From positions 13,555-48,156 of the forward strand of contig DLQQ01000071.1 of the NCBI GenBank assembly GCA_002477625.1: a stretch of DNA of 34,602 nucleotides, written 5' to 3'. The translations under genes and the position numbers were made by a program. Below, one piece after another: positions 15,541-24,378 of this stretch. Numbering within the stretch: the first letter of the stretch is position 1; every line of letters begins with the position of its first letter. Source of the stretch: Candidatus Arcticimaribacter sp. UBA7428. GTDB lineage: Bacteria > Bacteroidota > Bacteroidia > Flavobacteriales > Flavobacteriaceae. Under the pieces are notes generated by a model that did no database searches, was not told the DNA's origin, and saw only the letters and a list, made by a program, of their open reading frames with translations.

Positions 15541-16446
15541 TTATGAAATCCAGTTTTTAGGTTTCTTGATCACCTGCATGAGTTCAGCCTCCGGCGAATT
15601 TTCTTCCGGATGATGATCGTAATGCCATTGAACCTTAGGCGGCAAGCTCATCAAAATACTTTCAATTCTTCCGTTTGTTTTCAAACCGAAAAGGGTGCCT
15701 TTGTCGTGAACTAAATTGAATTCAACATAACGGCCTCTTCGTATTTCTTGCCACTTTTTTTGTTTTTCGGTATAGGTAAGATTCTTCCTACGATCTAAAA
15801 TCGGTAGGTAGGCTTCCAAGAAATTATCAGCAACATCGGTAACAAAAGCATACCATTTTTCAAGCGAATATTTTGGGGTGGGTTTCAAATAATCAAAAAA
15901 CAAACCACCTAAACCTCTAGCTTCGTCTCGGTGGGCATTCCAAAAATAGGCATCACATTTTTTCTTGTATTCTGAATAAAGTTTTGGACCATGTCGGTCG
16001 CAAGCATTTTTACAAGTTTGATGAAAATGAACAGCATCTTCTTCAAATAAATAATAGGGGGTAAGATCCAGACCTCCACCAAACCATTGATCTACGATGT
16101 TACCGTTGAGGTCATACATTTCAAAATACCGCCAATTTGCATGAACAGTCGGTGCCATTGGGTTTTTTGGGTGTAAAACCAAGCTGAGACCACAGGCATA
16201 AAAAGAAGCTTCGCTTACATTCAAATGCGTCTGCATACTTTCAGGTAAGGTACCGTGAACGCCCGAAATATTAACACCGCCTTTTTCAAATACAACTCCG
16301 TCTTCTAATACGCGGGTTCTTCCGCCGCCTCCTTCGAGGCGTTCCCAGATGTCTTCTTTAAAAGAAGCACCTCCATCTGCTGCCTCCAAAGCAACAGTAA
16401 TGGCATCTTGAAGTTCACATATGTATTTGTAAAAAAGCTCTTTCAT
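15541..16446 (-). CDS. hemF: Oxygen-dependent coproporphyrinogen III oxidase
   Basis: A 301-residue cytosolic enzyme that decarboxylates coproporphyrinogen III to protoporphyrinogen IX using O2. Recognisable blocks are GGGGRTRVLEDG, HPKNPMAPTVHANWRYFE, WFGGGLDLTPYY, HRDEARGLGGLFFDY and RRGRYVEFNLVHDKGT. Length is typical. The presence of HemF, rather than only the radical-SAM HemN, shows this locus is built for aerobic heme synthesis. It follows hemE by 9 bp. Confidence 0.97.
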   Translation of the reverse strand: MKELFYKYICELQDAITVALEAADGGASFKEDIWERLEGGGGRTRVLEDGVVFEKGGVNISGVHGTLPESMQTHLNVSEASFYACGLSLVLHPKNPMAPTVHANWRYFEMYDLNGNIVDQWFGGGLDLTPYYLFEEDAVHFHQTCKNACDRHGPKLYSEYKKKCDAYFWNAHRDEARGLGGLFFDYLKPTPKYSLEKWYAFVTDVADNFLEAYLPILDRRKNLTYTEKQKKWQEIRRGRYVEFNLVHDKGTLFGLKTNGRIESILMSLPPKVQWHYDHHPEENSPEAELMQVIKKPKNWIS

Positions 16447-16455
16447 GAATGCGTT

Positions 16456-17481
16456 TTAGCTTCCGTATTCTTTTACCGCATCAACAAATGCCTGCGCATG
16501 ACTGACGGGAATATTGGGTAAAATCCCGTGTCCTAGATTTACAATATAGCGATCTTTTCCAAAAGCATCAATCATCTTCTTTACATCGCTTTTGATCTTT
16601 GGAATCGGAGACAGTAACTGTGATGGGTCGTAATTTCCTTGTAGGGTAATGTTCCCTCCAGACAAATACCGTGCGTTTCTTGCAGAACAAGTCCAGTCTA
16701 CTCCCAGTGCGCTAGCACCAGACTGAGACATTTCATTTAAGGCAAACCAGCATCCTTTTCCAAAAACAATTACTGGACAGAGGTCTTTGACTGCCGTTAC
16801 GATCTGCTGAATGTAGGGCCAAGAAAAAATAGCGTAATCTTCGGGGGAAAGTAAGCCTCCCCAGGAGTCAAATATTTGGAGTGCATTAACTCCTGCTGCA
16901 GCCTTTGCTCTCAGGTAGTCAATTGTAGTATCGGTTATTTTTTGAAGTAACTCATGCGCCATTTCAGGTTCTTTAAAACAAAACTCTTTGGCTTTATCAA
17001 AGGTTTTTGATCCTTGTCCTTGTACAGCATAACACAATAAGGTCCATGGGGAACCTGCGAAACCGATCAAGGGAACTTTATTATTGAGCTCTTGTTTGGT
17101 CATTTTGACTGCATCAATTACATAGCCTAAAGCCTCTTCAGCATGAGGTACTATTACCCGATCTAGTTCTGCTCTGCTTCGGATAGGAGTAGGAATCCAA
17201 GGCCCTACATCAGCTTTCATTTCAACTTCAATATTCATTGCCTGTAAAACCACAAGAATATCACTGAATAAGATTGCAGCATCTGGACCAATTTGACGAA
17301 TGGGCATTACGGTAATCTCGGTTGCTAATTCTGGAGTTTGGCAACGGGTAAAGAAATCATATTTCGCTTTCAGCTTCATGAAATCGGGTAAGTATCGCCC
17401 TGCTTGACGCATCATCCAGACGGGTGGACGAGTAACGGTTTCTCCTGCTAGAGCTTTAAGAAATAAATCATTTTTAATCAT
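16456..17481 (-). CDS. hemE: Uroporphyrinogen decarboxylase
   Basis: A 341-residue enzyme that converts uroporphyrinogen III to coproporphyrinogen III by removing four carboxylates. The family N-terminus [16 protein letters not shown] with the active-site Arg residues is intact, as are [19 protein letters not shown] and the C-terminal NLGHGILP. I choose ATG 17479-17481, which overlaps the hemD stop as ATGA. A 40-codon upstream extension to 17601 is only the hemD shadow and bears no family resemblance. Confidence 0.97.
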   Translation of the reverse strand: MIKNDLFLKALAGETVTRPPVWMMRQAGRYLPDFMKLKAKYDFFTRCQTPELATEITVMPIRQIGPDAAILFSDILVVLQAMNIEVEMKADVGPWIPTPIRSRAELDRVIVPHAEEALGYVIDAVKMTKQELNNKVPLIGFAGSPWTLLCYAVQGQGSKTFDKAKEFCFKEPEMAHELLQKITDTTIDYLRAKAAAGVNALQIFDSWGGLLSPEDYAIFSWPYIQQIVTAVKDLCPVIVFGKGCWFALNEMSQSGASALGVDWTCSARNARYLSGGNITLQGNYDPSQLLSPIPKIKSDVKKMIDAFGKDRYIVNLGHGILPNIPVSHAQAFVDAVKEYGS

Positions 17482-18146
17482 GAGGGTAGCTGTTTTTTTG
17501 TTTGGTAAATCATATGCTCTACGGTAGGGCTTGTGGCAATTACTATCTGTCTTTTTGATACGGGAAGCGCTTCCGCTGTGGTTGGGCCAATACAGATGCA
17601 AACTGTCTGTTTGAGGCTGTTGTCTTGAAGAAAACTTCGAACCCCACTTGGACTGTAAAAGAGTACAATATCAAAAGCACCAATTGCTTTGGGTTTTAAA
17701 AGTGTTTGGTAAACTTCAATAGACTCAAGTTTGATTTTATTGAGCTCCATTTGAGCTTCTAAATCGGGTCTTCTTTCCTTTCCGCAGAAAAACACAAAAT
17801 CTTCATTTTTAGCATTTTTCACGATAAAATCAGCCAAATTGGACGCATTTTCTTCAAAATGACTCACTTTTAGGCCATTTTCTTCTAATGCGACTTTGGT
17901 CTTTTCGCCTACACAATAACACCTTTTGTTTTTCAAAAGGAGATTGAAATCGGTTTTTGAAAAAACGGATTGTACTGCGTTTTGACTAGAGAAAAGCAGG
18001 CTTTGTTTTGCGTCGGAATAAGTAAAGGGAATTACTTTTGTTTCTATAAAATTTCGTTCCGTATAGCGAGCTCCTAATTCAATCATTCTGTTTTTTTGAA
18101 TGGGCGAAAGCACTTTAGTCGAAAGAATTTTTAAAGGATTGCTCAT
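17478..18146 (-). CDS. hemD: Uroporphyrinogen-III synthase
   Basis: A 222-residue protein that cyclises hydroxymethylbilane to uroporphyrinogen III with inversion of ring D. HemD sequences are weakly conserved. Recognisable elements are [13 protein letters not shown] near residue 50, [29 protein letters not shown] and [12 protein letters not shown], which place it in the two-domain HemD fold. Position between hemC and hemE with 4-bp ATGA overlaps on both sides confirms the assignment. Confidence 0.93.
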   Translation of the reverse strand: MSNPLKILSTKVLSPIQKNRMIELGARYTERNFIETKVIPFTYSDAKQSLLFSSQNAVQSVFSKTDFNLLLKNKRCYCVGEKTKVALEENGLKVSHFEENASNLADFIVKNAKNEDFVFFCGKERRPDLEAQMELNKIKLESIEVYQTLLKPKAIGAFDIVLFYSPSGVRSFLQDNSLKQTVCICIGPTTAEALPVSKRQIVIATSPTVEHMIYQTKKQLPS

Positions 18147-19054
18147 GAAGAAGACTTGAATTCCTGAAGTAAGCTAGCTGCTCCTTTTTTAAGCAAGGCG
18201 TTTGCGAGTTCAACGCCTTTATTTCGAGCTGTAAACTTTTCAAAGGTTTCCGAAACAAGGAATTTTCGTTTTCCATCCAACGAAAAAACACCGCCATTAA
18301 AGCGAAGCTGATCTGCTTCTATTGTTGCAAGTGCTCCGATTGGTGCAGTACAACCCCCTTCTAGTGTTCGTAAAAAATCCCGCTCCATCTGGGTGCAAAG
18401 CGCAACATCTGGTCGATTGAATTGCTGTAGGACATCAAACATTGAGGTGTCGGCAGTTCTGCAAACCACCATAAGCGCTCCCTGAGCAGGTGCCGGGATC
18501 ATCCAATCTAAGATTTCAACTTCCTCTGTATTAGTGTCAAGGCGAACCAATGCAGCTTCAGCAAAAATTGCTCCGTCCCAAGGTTCATTATTTAATTTAG
18601 TCAAACGGGTTTGTATGTTTCCTCGTAAAGGAACAATGCTGTGATTAGGATAATGTCCTAGCCATTGCGCCTTTCTTCTTAAACTCCCCGTTGCAATTGT
18701 TGCAGGGTTTTCTAAAGAAACGGCTTTGGCTTTTTTTACAAGAACATCCAACACCGGGCCTCGTTCCAAGACTGCTGCCTGCCGAATACCCTTGGGTAAC
18801 TGGGTAGGCACATCTTTCATGCTGTGTATGGCAATATCGATTCGGTTATTCAATAAAGCAGCATCAAGTGTTTTTGTGAAAATCCCGATGGTTCCCATTT
18901 CATAAAGCGGTTGAACTAGATCCAAGTCACCATCGCTTTTTATCGGAATCAATTCAGTAGTATAACCCTCAGTATTCAATAAATCTTGAAGGGTATGGGC
19001 TTGCCACAAGGCTAATGCACTCGCTCGGGTTCCAATGCGAATCAGCTTACTCAT
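18143..19054 (-). CDS. hemC: Hydroxymethylbilane synthase (porphobilinogen deaminase)
   Basis: A 303-residue enzyme that polymerises four porphobilinogens into hydroxymethylbilane. Diagnostic segments are IRIGTRASALALWQA at the N-terminus, AIHSMKDVPTQLP with the catalytic Asp, TGSLRRKAQW, and LRTLEGGCTAPIGA with the Cys that carries the dipyrromethane cofactor. It overlaps hemA by 8 bp and hemD by 4 bp, so it sits in a tightly coupled operon. Confidence 0.97.
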   Translation of the reverse strand: MSKLIRIGTRASALALWQAHTLQDLLNTEGYTTELIPIKSDGDLDLVQPLYEMGTIGIFTKTLDAALLNNRIDIAIHSMKDVPTQLPKGIRQAAVLERGPVLDVLVKKAKAVSLENPATIATGSLRRKAQWLGHYPNHSIVPLRGNIQTRLTKLNNEPWDGAIFAEAALVRLDTNTEEVEILDWMIPAPAQGALMVVCRTADTSMFDVLQQFNRPDVALCTQMERDFLRTLEGGCTAPIGALATIEADQLRFNGGVFSLDGKRKFLVSETFEKFTARNKGVELANALLKKGAASLLQEFKSSS

Positions 19055-20294
19055 GGGCTTTTATATCCAGTTGAAAAACTTCTTGAATTACATCTAGTGT
19101 AGTGGTGGCTTTGCTGGGATTTTCTTTGAGGTAATTGGCGAGCTGTCCCGTTATTTTTTGAATCATTTGATCAGAAACACTCACTGCTTCTGGTTTTAAA
19201 ACCGCTTTCTTTTCTTGGGTTTTAATTTCAGAACTTTGTTGAGCTGTTAGTTTAGCCTTTAGCGCGCGCAATGCTGGCGCATATTGACGATGCTCTAACC
19301 ATTGCAAAAACTCTTCTTTGACTTCCTCTAAAATTATTTCAGCTTGAGGAATGTATTGTCGTCTATCTTCTAATGCTTTGTTTGTGATCTGTGAAAGAGA
19401 ATCTAAATTGATTAGTGTTACCTGTTCTAGCTCTTCAACATTTGGATGCACATTGCTGGGGATCGAAAGATCAAGAATTAGAAGGGGGGTGTCTTTATGA
19501 ATAATGTCTTTTGAAATGGTAGGTTGTTGTGCTCCCGTTGCAACAATTAAGACATCTGTTTTTCTAATTTCTGTAGGTAATTCTCCGTATTCTTTAACCA
19601 AGACATTGAATTTTCCTGCTATGTGTTTGGCTTTTTCGTGGGTTCGATTGATCAACACAATATGATCATTTTCTGTGTGCTTGATTAAGTTTTCACAGGT
19701 ATTTCTACCGATTTTTCCAGTTCCAAAAAGTAAAATGTTTTTTTCTGAAATTTCTTCAATGGTATTGATGATGTATTGAACCGATGCAAATGCAACAGAG
19801 GTAGCACCACTCGAAATTTTCGTTTCGGTCTTGATACGCTTACTGGCTTGAATAACGGCGTTGACTAAGCGTTCCATAAATCCATGCCCCATACCGAGCT
19901 TTTTGGATCTAAAAAAGCCTTGTTTCAACTGGCCTATTATTTCAAAATCTCCAAGAATCTGACTGTCTAATCCTGTTCCAACCTTAAAGATGTGGTGAAA
20001 GGCAGCCTTGTTTTTATGGGTATATCCAATTTCATTAAACACCGCTAAACTTCCTTTAGAATGCTTGCACAATAAATTAATCAGTTGAATGGGATGATTA
20101 ACATGGGCATAGATCTCTGTTCGGTTACAGGTAGAGTTAATGAGAATTTCTTCGATACCTTCTCTTTTAGCTTCTAGGGTAAGGGTGTCTTTTTGCTCTA
20201 AGTTTAAGCTAAAATCTCCTCGTGTTTTTAGGTCAGCATTTTTATAACTAACCCCTATTGCGTAAAAATGTTTCTTATTATTTGAAACTTCCAT
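19047..20294 (-). CDS. hemA: Glutamyl-tRNA reductase
   Basis: A 415-residue NADPH-dependent enzyme that reduces glutamyl-tRNA to glutamate-1-semialdehyde, the entry point of C5 tetrapyrrole synthesis. The catalytic Cys is in INSTCNRTEIYAHV; GLDSQILGDFEIIGQ, the Rossmann motif LLFGTGKIGRNTCENL and the C-terminal dimerisation helices are present. This shows the organism uses the C5 route; hemL, needed next, is not in the window. It is the first gene of the minus-strand hem operon, with a predicted -7 element about 20 bp before the start, and is divergent from the AraC-type regulator. Confidence 0.97.
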   Translation of the reverse strand: MEVSNNKKHFYAIGVSYKNADLKTRGDFSLNLEQKDTLTLEAKREGIEEILINSTCNRTEIYAHVNHPIQLINLLCKHSKGSLAVFNEIGYTHKNKAAFHHIFKVGTGLDSQILGDFEIIGQLKQGFFRSKKLGMGHGFMERLVNAVIQASKRIKTETKISSGATSVAFASVQYIINTIEEISEKNILLFGTGKIGRNTCENLIKHTENDHIVLINRTHEKAKHIAGKFNVLVKEYGELPTEIRKTDVLIVATGAQQPTISKDIIHKDTPLLILDLSIPSNVHPNVEELEQVTLINLDSLSQITNKALEDRRQYIPQAEIILEEVKEEFLQWLEHRQYAPALRALKAKLTAQQSSEIKTQEKKAVLKPEAVSVSDQMIQKITGQLANYLKENPSKATTTLDVIQEVFQLDIKAHE

Positions 20295-20314
20295 TAATTG
20301 GTTCTAATCGGCTA

Positions 20315-20322
20315 CAAAAATA
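20315..20322 (-). promoter_or_regulatory. Candidate -7 element of the hem operon promoter
   Basis: On the minus strand this reads TATTTTTG, a perfect TAnnTTTG, 20 bp before the hemA ATG. The implied leader is short (about 15 nt). No clear -33 TTTG is visible at the expected distance. Confidence 0.5.
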
Positions 20323-20378
20323 AGCGGCTGTTTTTAAAAAAAGTAACGCTAAAAGTATAATTAATAACGTAAAGCGGT

Positions 20379-20386
20379 TATTTTTG
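20379..20386 (+). promoter_or_regulatory. Candidate -7 element for the AraC-type regulator
   Basis: TATTTTTG on the plus strand matches TAnnTTTG and shares the 9-mer TTATTTTTG with the opposing hemA promoter. Transcription from here would leave a leader of about 88 nt before ATG 20480, spanning the 19-bp palindrome. The 20295-20479 intergenic region has no gene. Confidence 0.45.
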
Positions 20387-20402
20387 TAATATAAACGCTC
20401 AT

Positions 20403-20421
20403 AGACCATATAATATAGTCT
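20403..20421. promoter_or_regulatory. Near-perfect 19-bp palindrome between hemA and the AraC regulator
   Basis: AGACCATATAATATAGTCT has the form AGAC-n-ATAT-A-ATAT-n-GTCT. Apart from the central base only one base pair breaks the symmetry. It lies downstream of the candidate plus-strand -7 element, which suits an operator. The binding protein is unknown. AraC proteins usually bind direct repeats, so it may belong to another regulator. Confidence 0.5.
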
Positions 20422-20479
20422 TTGTACAAACTAAACCCATCTTATTTAGAGTGCTTCTAAATAAAAAATAACGCGAATT

Positions 20480-21367
20480 ATGCTTAAAAATAACGATGAA
20501 AGTAATGCATCAAGAATGACCATCGAAGAAGGCTTTTATGTACTTCGTTTTCAAAACGATACCGATGAAGTCACCCGTGAGGTTCGAGAAATTAACAGCA
20601 GTTTTATTCAATTTCATTTTTGTTTGAAGGGGCAAGGAGATTTCTTATTCAACGCCGGGAACTATGTTTTTAATGTAAAAGAAGAACACTCCATTTTGTT
20701 GTACAATCCGCAACGCGATTTACCCATAGATTTGAAACTTCAACCCAAAACGTGGATTATTGGTGTCGTTATTTCTATTAAAAAATTCCATAGTTTATTT
20801 TCTCAAGATGCTGATCACATTCATTTTTTGAGCCCCGAAAACAGCACAAAAAAATATTACGACAATGGAAATATTAATCCGAGTATGGCTGTTGTGTTGA
20901 GTCAAATATTAAGCTCCAACATTCATGAGAGTATGAAAGCGCTTTATCTAAAAGGGAAGGTATATGAGTTGCTAAGTCTTTATTTCAATAAAAATGAAGA
21001 TACCGATATTGAGCAATGCCCTTTTTTAATTGACGAAGATAATGTTCGTAAAATTCGATTAGCGAAGGAGATCATTCTTAAGAACATGTCTGAACCACCC
21101 TCGCTTCAAGAGCTTTCAGAGAAAATAGGGTTGAGCCTAAACAAGCTGAAAGAGGGATTTAAACAACTCTATGGGGATACGGTTTTTGGCTACCTCTTGG
21201 ATCACAAAATGGAAGAGGCTCGACGCATGCTGGCTTCTACCAATCACAACGTCAATGAAGTAGGACTGAGAATAGGCTACAGCACTTCGAGTCATTTTAT
21301 AGCTGCCTTTAAAAAGAAGTATGGAACTACTCCAAAAAAATACTTAATGTCATTATCTTCGCAGTAA
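20480..21367 (+). CDS. AraC-family transcriptional regulator (PchR-like)
   Basis: A 295-residue regulator. Residues ~1-170 form a cupin-like sensing domain without a recognised ligand signature. Residues ~190-295 are an AraC DNA-binding domain with two helix-turn-helix units (LQELSEKIGLSLNKLKEGF, then VNEVGLRIGYSTSSHF and FKKKYGTTPKKYL). The wording LNKLKEGFKQLYGDTVFGYL resembles the PchR/YbtA branch, whose members often respond to siderophores or iron. It is divergent from the hemA operon and directly upstream of hemH, so control of heme synthesis by iron or heme is a reasonable hypothesis. Family is certain; effector and targets are inferred. Confidence 0.9.
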   Translation: MLKNNDESNASRMTIEEGFYVLRFQNDTDEVTREVREINSSFIQFHFCLKGQGDFLFNAGNYVFNVKEEHSILLYNPQRDLPIDLKLQPKTWIIGVVISIKKFHSLFSQDADHIHFLSPENSTKKYYDNGNINPSMAVVLSQILSSNIHESMKALYLKGKVYELLSLYFNKNEDTDIEQCPFLIDEDNVRKIRLAKEIILKNMSEPPSLQELSEKIGLSLNKLKEGFKQLYGDTVFGYLLDHKMEEARRMLASTNHNVNEVGLRIGYSTSSHFIAAFKKKYGTTPKKYLMSLSSQ

Positions 21368-21368
21368 A

Positions 21369-21400
21369 ATAGCTGAACTGCAGTTCGAATTAGCAGCTAT
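21369..21400. promoter_or_regulatory. Nested dyads between the AraC regulator and hemH
   Basis: GAACTGCAGTTC (21375-21386) is a perfect 12-bp palindrome. Around it ATAGCTG (21369-21375) and CAGCTAT (21394-21400) are 7-bp inverted arms. They start 2 bp after the regulator's stop and end 14 bp before the hemH ATG. They could be an operator, an RNA hairpin or an intra-operon processing/attenuation site. No poly-T tail follows, so a simple terminator is unlikely. Confidence 0.5.
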
Positions 21401-21414
21401 ACGAAAGAACGCTT

Positions 21415-22440
21415 ATGAAAGGAGTATTATTGGTTAATTTAGGCTCACCAGAAAGCCCAAGCCCAAAGGATGTAAAAATCTATTTAGGGGAATTTTTAAT
21501 GGACGAACGTGTGGTAGACTTACCCAAACTGTTCCGTACAATTTTGGTTAAAGGAATTATTTTAAATACCCGACCCAAACAGTCTGCTAAAGCGTATAAG
21601 AAAATATGGTGGGACGAAGGATCACCTTTAATTGTCCTTTCTGAAAGGCTCAAAGGGAAAGTGTCTGAAAAGGTTTCGACCCCTGTGAGTTTAGCCATGC
21701 GCTATGGCTCCATGTCGATCAAAAAGGGTCTGCAAGAACTTGTTGATCAAGGAGTAGATGATGTTTTTATTATCCCATTATATCCTCAATTTGCAATGGC
21801 AACAACCGAGACCATCTTGGTGCTTGCCGAAGAGCTTCGAGATGAATTCTTTCCTCAGGTAAAGTTTACTTCTTTGCCCGCATTTTATAACCACCCAGAT
21901 TATATCCGAGTCCTTTCCAATTCAATTGCTGAAGGCTTGCAAGGAAAAAACTGGGAGCACTTACTGTTTTCATACCACGGAGTTCCTGAACGCCACATTC
22001 GCAAGTCCGATATCACAAAATCGCATTGCAAAATAAATGGGGAGTGTTGTGTTACGGCATCCAAAGCACACGAGTTTTGTTACCGTCACCAGTGTTATGA
22101 AACTACCCGTTTGGTTGCCGAATATTTAGAATTAAAAGAAGGAACTTTTTCTACATCCTTTCAATCGCGATTGGGTGTTGATCCTTGGTTACAACCTTAT
22201 ACCGATAGAACCGTAGCAAATTTTGCCAAGAGTGGATTGAAGCAACTGGCTATAGCCACGCCCGCATTTGTTTCCGATTGTTTAGAGACTTTAGAAGAAA
22301 TTGGAATGGAAGCAGCAGAAGATTTTGAAGAAAAAGGAGGAGACCATTTAGAAGTACTCCCCTGCATCAACGATCGCGAGGAGTGGATCAATGTAATGAG
22401 CCGTTGGATTGACGAATGGGCTTTAGCCGAAGAAGCTTAA
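21415..22440 (+). CDS. hemH: Ferrochelatase, with a Cys-rich internal segment
   Basis: A 341-residue enzyme that inserts Fe2+ into protoporphyrin IX. The N-terminal GVLLVNLGSPESP, catalytic His188 in SYHGVPERH, and the C-terminal TPAFVSDCLETLEEI with the conserved acidic residue are all present. Between residues 205 and 227 lie five cysteines (205, 211, 212, 222, 227) in a GECC...CYRHQC context. Some bacterial ferrochelatases carry a [2Fe-2S] cluster on such an internal segment, so an iron-sulfur cluster is plausible but unproven. The gene follows the AraC regulator by 47 bp. Its TAA shares a base with the MATE start (TAATG). Confidence 0.96.
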   Translation: MKGVLLVNLGSPESPSPKDVKIYLGEFLMDERVVDLPKLFRTILVKGIILNTRPKQSAKAYKKIWWDEGSPLIVLSERLKGKVSEKVSTPVSLAMRYGSMSIKKGLQELVDQGVDDVFIIPLYPQFAMATTETILVLAEELRDEFFPQVKFTSLPAFYNHPDYIRVLSNSIAEGLQGKNWEHLLFSYHGVPERHIRKSDITKSHCKINGECCVTASKAHEFCYRHQCYETTRLVAEYLELKEGTFSTSFQSRLGVDPWLQPYTDRTVANFAKSGLKQLAIATPAFVSDCLETLEEIGMEAAEDFEEKGGDHLEVLPCINDREEWINVMSRWIDEWALAEEA

Positions 22441-23777
22441 TGGCTGAAAAGGCCGTTCAAATGGGAACAGATCCCATTGGGAAACTTTTGCTTCGACAAT
22501 CGCTACCTGCCTCGATTGGTATTTTAGTGATGTCGCTCAATATCCTCATCGATACTATTTTTGTAGGTCAATGGATAGGTTCTAACGCCATTGCAGCAAT
22601 TAATGTGGTGCTTCCTGTTTCCTTTTTTATTGCTGCTCTAGGAATGTCTATCGGCATGGGAGGAGGCTCTATCATCTCAAGAGCATTGGGAAGCGATCAG
22701 CGAGCTAAAGCGAATAAGACTTTTGGAAACCAACTTACGCTGACCTTACTCTTTACCCTCAGTTTTATGACTTTGGGATTGGTTTTTATGGAAGCTATAA
22801 TTCCATCTTTTGGGGGTAAGGGAACTTTGTATGCGCCTGCAAAAATATACTATACCATTGTACTGTACGGAGTTCCGATTTTGGGACTCGCTATGATGGG
22901 GAATAATACCATTCGTTCCGAAGGGAAACCCAAACATGCAATGTATGCAATGATGCTGCCTTCCATATCAAATCTGCTTTTGGATTATCTATTCATTAAT
23001 GTGTTTGGTTGGGGAATGGAAGGAGCTGCCTGGGCAACTACCCTGTCTTACGGCGTATGTATGTCTTATATTTTCTATTTTTTCATCTCGGGGAAATCCG
23101 ATTTATTTTTGAAAATCTCCGATTTAGCCCTTGATTTTTCTATTGTAAAAGAAATCGGTTCTCTTGGATTCGTTACCCTAGCTCGGCAAGCAGTAGTGAG
23201 TGTAACCGTCCTTATGGTAAATAATATTTTATTTGAATTATCGGGCGAATCTACCGTTGCGGTCTATGCGATCATCAGTCGGATGCTCATGTTTGCACTA
23301 TTCCCCATCTTAGGAATTACCCAAGGGTTTGTCCCCATTGCTGGGTTTAATTTTGGTGCGGATAAAAAAGATCGCGTGCTAGAAGTAATCCGTACGGCCT
23401 TGATTTATGCAACAGTTTTAGCCACCTTTGTATTCTTCGTAATCATATTCTTTTCTGAAGCCATAGCAAGTGCTTTTACACAAGATCAAGCGGTTATTAC
23501 TAAGACAAAAGAAGTTTTGATGTGGGTCTTTTTATCAACGCCCATTATTGGAATTCAACTGATCGGATCGGCCTATTTTCAAGCCATTGGAAAAGCGATT
23601 CCTGCTCTTCTTTTGACTCTCACACGGCAGGGGTTCTTTTTTATTCCGTTGATTTTAATTTTACCGCGCTATTATGGCGAATTTGGAATTTGGATTTCGT
23701 TTCCCATTGCCGAAGTAATCGCCACAATTGTAACCGCTTATTTCTTGAGAAAAGAATTGAAACGATACAATAAATAG
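22440..23777 (+). CDS. MATE-family multidrug/toxin efflux protein
   Basis: About 445 residues with 12 predicted transmembrane helices. Family features are DPIGKLLLRQSLPASIGILV at the start, IDTIFVGQWIG, GGGSIISRALG, and in the second half RMLMFALFPILGITQGFVPI and FNFGADKKDRV. It exports organic cations or other toxic compounds using a Na+ or H+ gradient. I start at the ATG at 22440, which overlaps the hemH stop by one base. An ATG at 22416 would add eight residues inside hemH. Coupling to hemH might indicate porphyrin or metabolite export, but this is speculation. Confidence 0.92.
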   Translation: MAEKAVQMGTDPIGKLLLRQSLPASIGILVMSLNILIDTIFVGQWIGSNAIAAINVVLPVSFFIAALGMSIGMGGGSIISRALGSDQRAKANKTFGNQLTLTLLFTLSFMTLGLVFMEAIIPSFGGKGTLYAPAKIYYTIVLYGVPILGLAMMGNNTIRSEGKPKHAMYAMMLPSISNLLLDYLFINVFGWGMEGAAWATTLSYGVCMSYIFYFFISGKSDLFLKISDLALDFSIVKEIGSLGFVTLARQAVVSVTVLMVNNILFELSGESTVAVYAIISRMLMFALFPILGITQGFVPIAGFNFGADKKDRVLEVIRTALIYATVLATFVFFVIIFFSEAIASAFTQDQAVITKTKEVLMWVFLSTPIIGIQLIGSAYFQAIGKAIPALLLTLTRQGFFFIPLILILPRYYGEFGIWISFPIAEVIATIVTAYFLRKELKRYNK

Positions 23778-23833
23778 AAGCGCTTCCGATTTGGCTTTCT
23801 TTTTGTACTTTAGAACTTATAAAAACAGTCCTT

Positions 23834-24376
23834 TTGCTAGAATATTATAACTACATAAAATCCCTCCATTTAATTTTTGTTATTACTTGGTTTGCAGGTT
23901 TGTTTTACATTCCACGCATCTTCATATACCACATTGAAGCGCAAGAAAAAACAGCTGTCGAACGCGACATACTGAGTGTGCAATTGAAGCTGATGGCCAA
24001 GCGACTCTGGTATATTATTACATGGCCTTCGGCAATTTTGGCAAGTATTTTTGCCTTTTGGTTGCTCTACCTTATGCCCAGTTGGTTGAACCAAGACTGG
24101 ATGTTGATCAAGCTCTTTTTTGTTGGGTTATTGTATTTATATCACTACAAAACCCATCAAATTTTTAAAGAACTTCAAAACGATGAATTTCGCCATTCTT
24201 CTTTTTTTATGCGTATTTGGAATGAAGGCGCAACGCTGATCTTATTTGCAGTTGTATTTTTAGTAATCCTTAAAAGCAGCTTCCATTGGATTTTTGGTGT
24301 TTTATCAATTGTCGGACTAGCGCTTTTATTGATGCTCGGAATACGCATTTATAAGCGTTTTAGAAAAGACAAATAA
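23834..24376 (+). CDS. hemJ: HemJ protoporphyrinogen IX oxidase
   Basis: A 180-residue integral membrane protein with four to five transmembrane helices, oxidising protoporphyrinogen IX to protoporphyrin IX. The N-terminal block YIKSLHLIFVITWFAGLFYI with conserved His12 is diagnostic of HemJ, and ITWPSAIL and HHYKTH-like YHYKTHQIF follow. The enzyme sits just upstream of hemH in the pathway, which matches its location. The best start is TTG 23834; no ATG lies close and the family begins at about this point. The gene is 56 bp after the MATE gene and 2 bp before the kinase gene. Confidence 0.93.
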   Translation: MLEYYNYIKSLHLIFVITWFAGLFYIPRIFIYHIEAQEKTAVERDILSVQLKLMAKRLWYIITWPSAILASIFAFWLLYLMPSWLNQDWMLIKLFFVGLLYLYHYKTHQIFKELQNDEFRHSSFFMRIWNEGATLILFAVVFLVILKSSFHWIFGVLSIVGLALLLMLGIRIYKRFRKDK

Positions 24377-24378
24377 CC

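Noticed and set aside
17482..17601. 40-residue N-terminal extension of HemE
   Set aside because: It is the hemD region read in another frame; the family N-terminus begins at the ATG that overlaps the hemD stop.
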